From NCBI GenBank assembly GCA_949902685.1, contig CATLDS010000041.1:1-5956 (forward strand): a stretch of DNA of 5,956 nucleotides, read 5' to 3'. The notes under the pieces are model-generated. The model saw only the letters and a list, made by a program, of their open reading frames with translations, was not told the DNA's origin and did not search any database. Shown here piece after piece: positions 5,801 through 5,956 of this stretch; the stretch's first letter is position 1; each line of letters begins with the position of its first letter. The DNA comes from an uncultured Christensenellaceae bacterium (GTDB lineage Bacteria > Bacillota > Clostridia > Christensenellales > UBA1242). A program made the translations under genes and the position numbers.

Positions 5801-5956
5801 GCAGCCCAAATATTATTTGACTGACCGTTATACAATGCTTGACCAATATGTACTACTATACCACCAGTGGCATTCATATCTGCTTCGCTAATTTGTAATT
5901 TTACCACTTCTCCAGCAGGAGCATAAAGTCCAGTAATATTATAACTTTTTGCCTGT
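2830..5956 (-). CDS. M60/enhancin-like zinc metallopeptidase with carbohydrate-binding modules (N-terminus outside window)
   Basis: The reading frame is open to the right edge. At least 1041 residues are visible, and the 16 codons before the GTG at 5907 (QAKSYNITGLYAPAGE) continue the domain, so that GTG is not the start. Numbered from the GTG, the M60 peptidase spans about 1-360. It begins with an N-terminal beta module (TGLYAPAGEVV...GGIVVHIGQ) and has the zinc site HEYHH (214-218; 5268-5254) with the distal glutamate in GDGEVTNN (E231; 5217-5215). H214, H218 and E231 should bind zinc and E215 should be catalytic. M60 peptidases cut mucin and other O-glycosylated proteins. After a post-peptidase beta region come a PA14-like module (about 525-660, GRYRIALRGRRNCALYISLD then YIGLGI), an acidic linker (about 665-700), an F5/8-type (CBM32-like) module (about 765-900, NFLDGKEDTYIHT then PKNFKIYGSKDG) and a C-terminal beta-sandwich-like module (about 905-1025, YEVYIDGKKL then LKSGNHKVKI) ending in FVIW. 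No LPXTG or membrane anchor is seen at the C-terminus. It is probably secreted, but the signal peptide is out of view. Confidence 0.9.
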   Translation of the reverse strand, partial: QAKSYNITGLYAPAGEVVKLQISEADMNATGGIVVHIGQALYNGQSNNIWAAKGINRMPNILNTLVINKTTATLNKGVYTAYIGSFVGGPIYIRNTSATYTVTISGAVNYSHYIHGYTTPEEFARNAKSSAPIFDMEVWSYGVLHSGPKRYAQAFDYNDIYKAAVLWEKISLVTTSRSLQGVVFLYDAFVAAGAAVAFPGRSSVNCPMDWMSNSLNYDTFIESGAWGNMHEYHHNFQGFGLGGGDGEVTNNSLNLVSYSLFTRISSHRQIANHGGAGLSGWNTYTSATWALSRVKAGGGSITGTNGLAIYATLIHNLGQDAFMKSSHGWANTYFTNWSNNTHQDMSYYASLVTAFGGGFTPNTLHEAQKDRPMFVPVSCVYQTGRSYYYDNTKRYIETQQPYVIPYGSSYTVDLSPYTVNAAGQYVSGSVEIPNGFKYKIKKIDTSNLNGKFTKVEYNEKEQRYIYKFTPNKNLESGKIIVTLGITNLTNKAPGTEDLFPVQDIDLVLEFEQTHEMNKYVLERTTYSYSSGNMYTSAVDAFENKYAGYSSKKTEDNDNHVQNSNTDIWYAPKDTTIYPDHIVPDNAVAEVRGKIRIDADGRYRIALRGRRNCALYISLDGGKTYELKAKIADAGVISNSDKFRNDPNTWVDLDLKANSWVYYKTVLIVETSPVISYIGLGIRQWTVPTYTMRTEDENGNKYLDEHGNEIVKYFNSAGQEVTEEEANNAQPIAPQNMNNSYATAYRSSYESIANHFETDYLYTRRYNYNFSNTTKYDTKQSLVSTNYEPWTTGVEEGFYNISNFLDGKEDTYIHTVQNKYISDANPFNITVNVGELITANNMTLYGLNKFSDGNRGMPKNFKIYGSKDGNNFYLMGEYTNMSYHGVVANIALTKQFEFQYYRFEVTKTDNGKYFSAAKIEFSYLLNLPNGSMISPDSNQVKFKGNWKTEATSSAYGHIYIGSRRTESVEVEFTGSRIAILSSTKYGDNYEVYIDGKKLESVVIRDIQGDMAVRYVSPGLKSGNHKVKIICKGNASIDSFVIW

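Noticed and set aside
5905..5907. GTG at 5907 as the start of the M60 protein
   Set aside because: The frame continues without a stop to the window edge and the preceding residues (NITGLYAPAGE) belong to the N-terminal beta module typical of M60 proteins.

Overview
The window is AT-rich DNA whose genes all lie on the minus strand. AT-rich codon use, purine-rich Shine-Dalgarno sequences (AGGAG/AGAGG), sigma-A-type promoters and the protein families present point to a low-GC Firmicute. The standalone DAK1_2-like protein and the secreted M60 mucinase-like protein suggest a host-associated anaerobe from Clostridia, a Peptoniphilaceae-like lineage or Negativicutes. The genus cannot be settled from the sequence.

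Read in the direction of transcription (right to left), the layout is as follows. (1) 5956-2830 is a large exported-type M60/enhancin-like zinc metallopeptidase. Its N-terminus lies outside the window. It carries the HEYHH...E zinc motif, a PA14-like module, an F5/8-type (CBM32-like) module and a C-terminal beta-sandwich-like module, and it ends at a clear intrinsic terminator. (2) 2632-1331 is a 12-helix MFS transporter with its own promoter and a good ribosome binding site. (3) 1249-983 is a small (88 aa) standalone protein resembling the C-terminal DAK1_2 domain of fatty acid kinase FakA, with its own promoter. (4) 982-834 is a short non-coding insert holding a second copy of the 3' end of gene 3. 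(5) 831-298 is a standalone RelA/SpoT-type HD hydrolase (MESH1-like), closed by a terminator that overlaps its stop codon. (6) 250-104 is a strong promoter and a roughly 100-nt leader. (7) 103-1 is the start of an unrecognised gene that runs off the left edge.

The M60 protein and the MFS transporter are separate transcription units, and no shared pathway can be shown. The DAK1_2-like protein and the HD hydrolase appear to have been adjacent, overlapping genes. A TAATG junction still exists at the HD start, but the tail of the upstream gene is now duplicated, with about 150 bp between the copies. Both copies encode the same residues, DMDRQSRGLKG, and differ only at synonymous positions after a 29-bp exact core. 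This resembles an element that inserts at the 3' end of a gene and supplies a replacement end, and it is the most unusual signal in the window. The other points of interest are the structured leader at the left edge and the conflict there between the best-placed ATG and the long reading frame.
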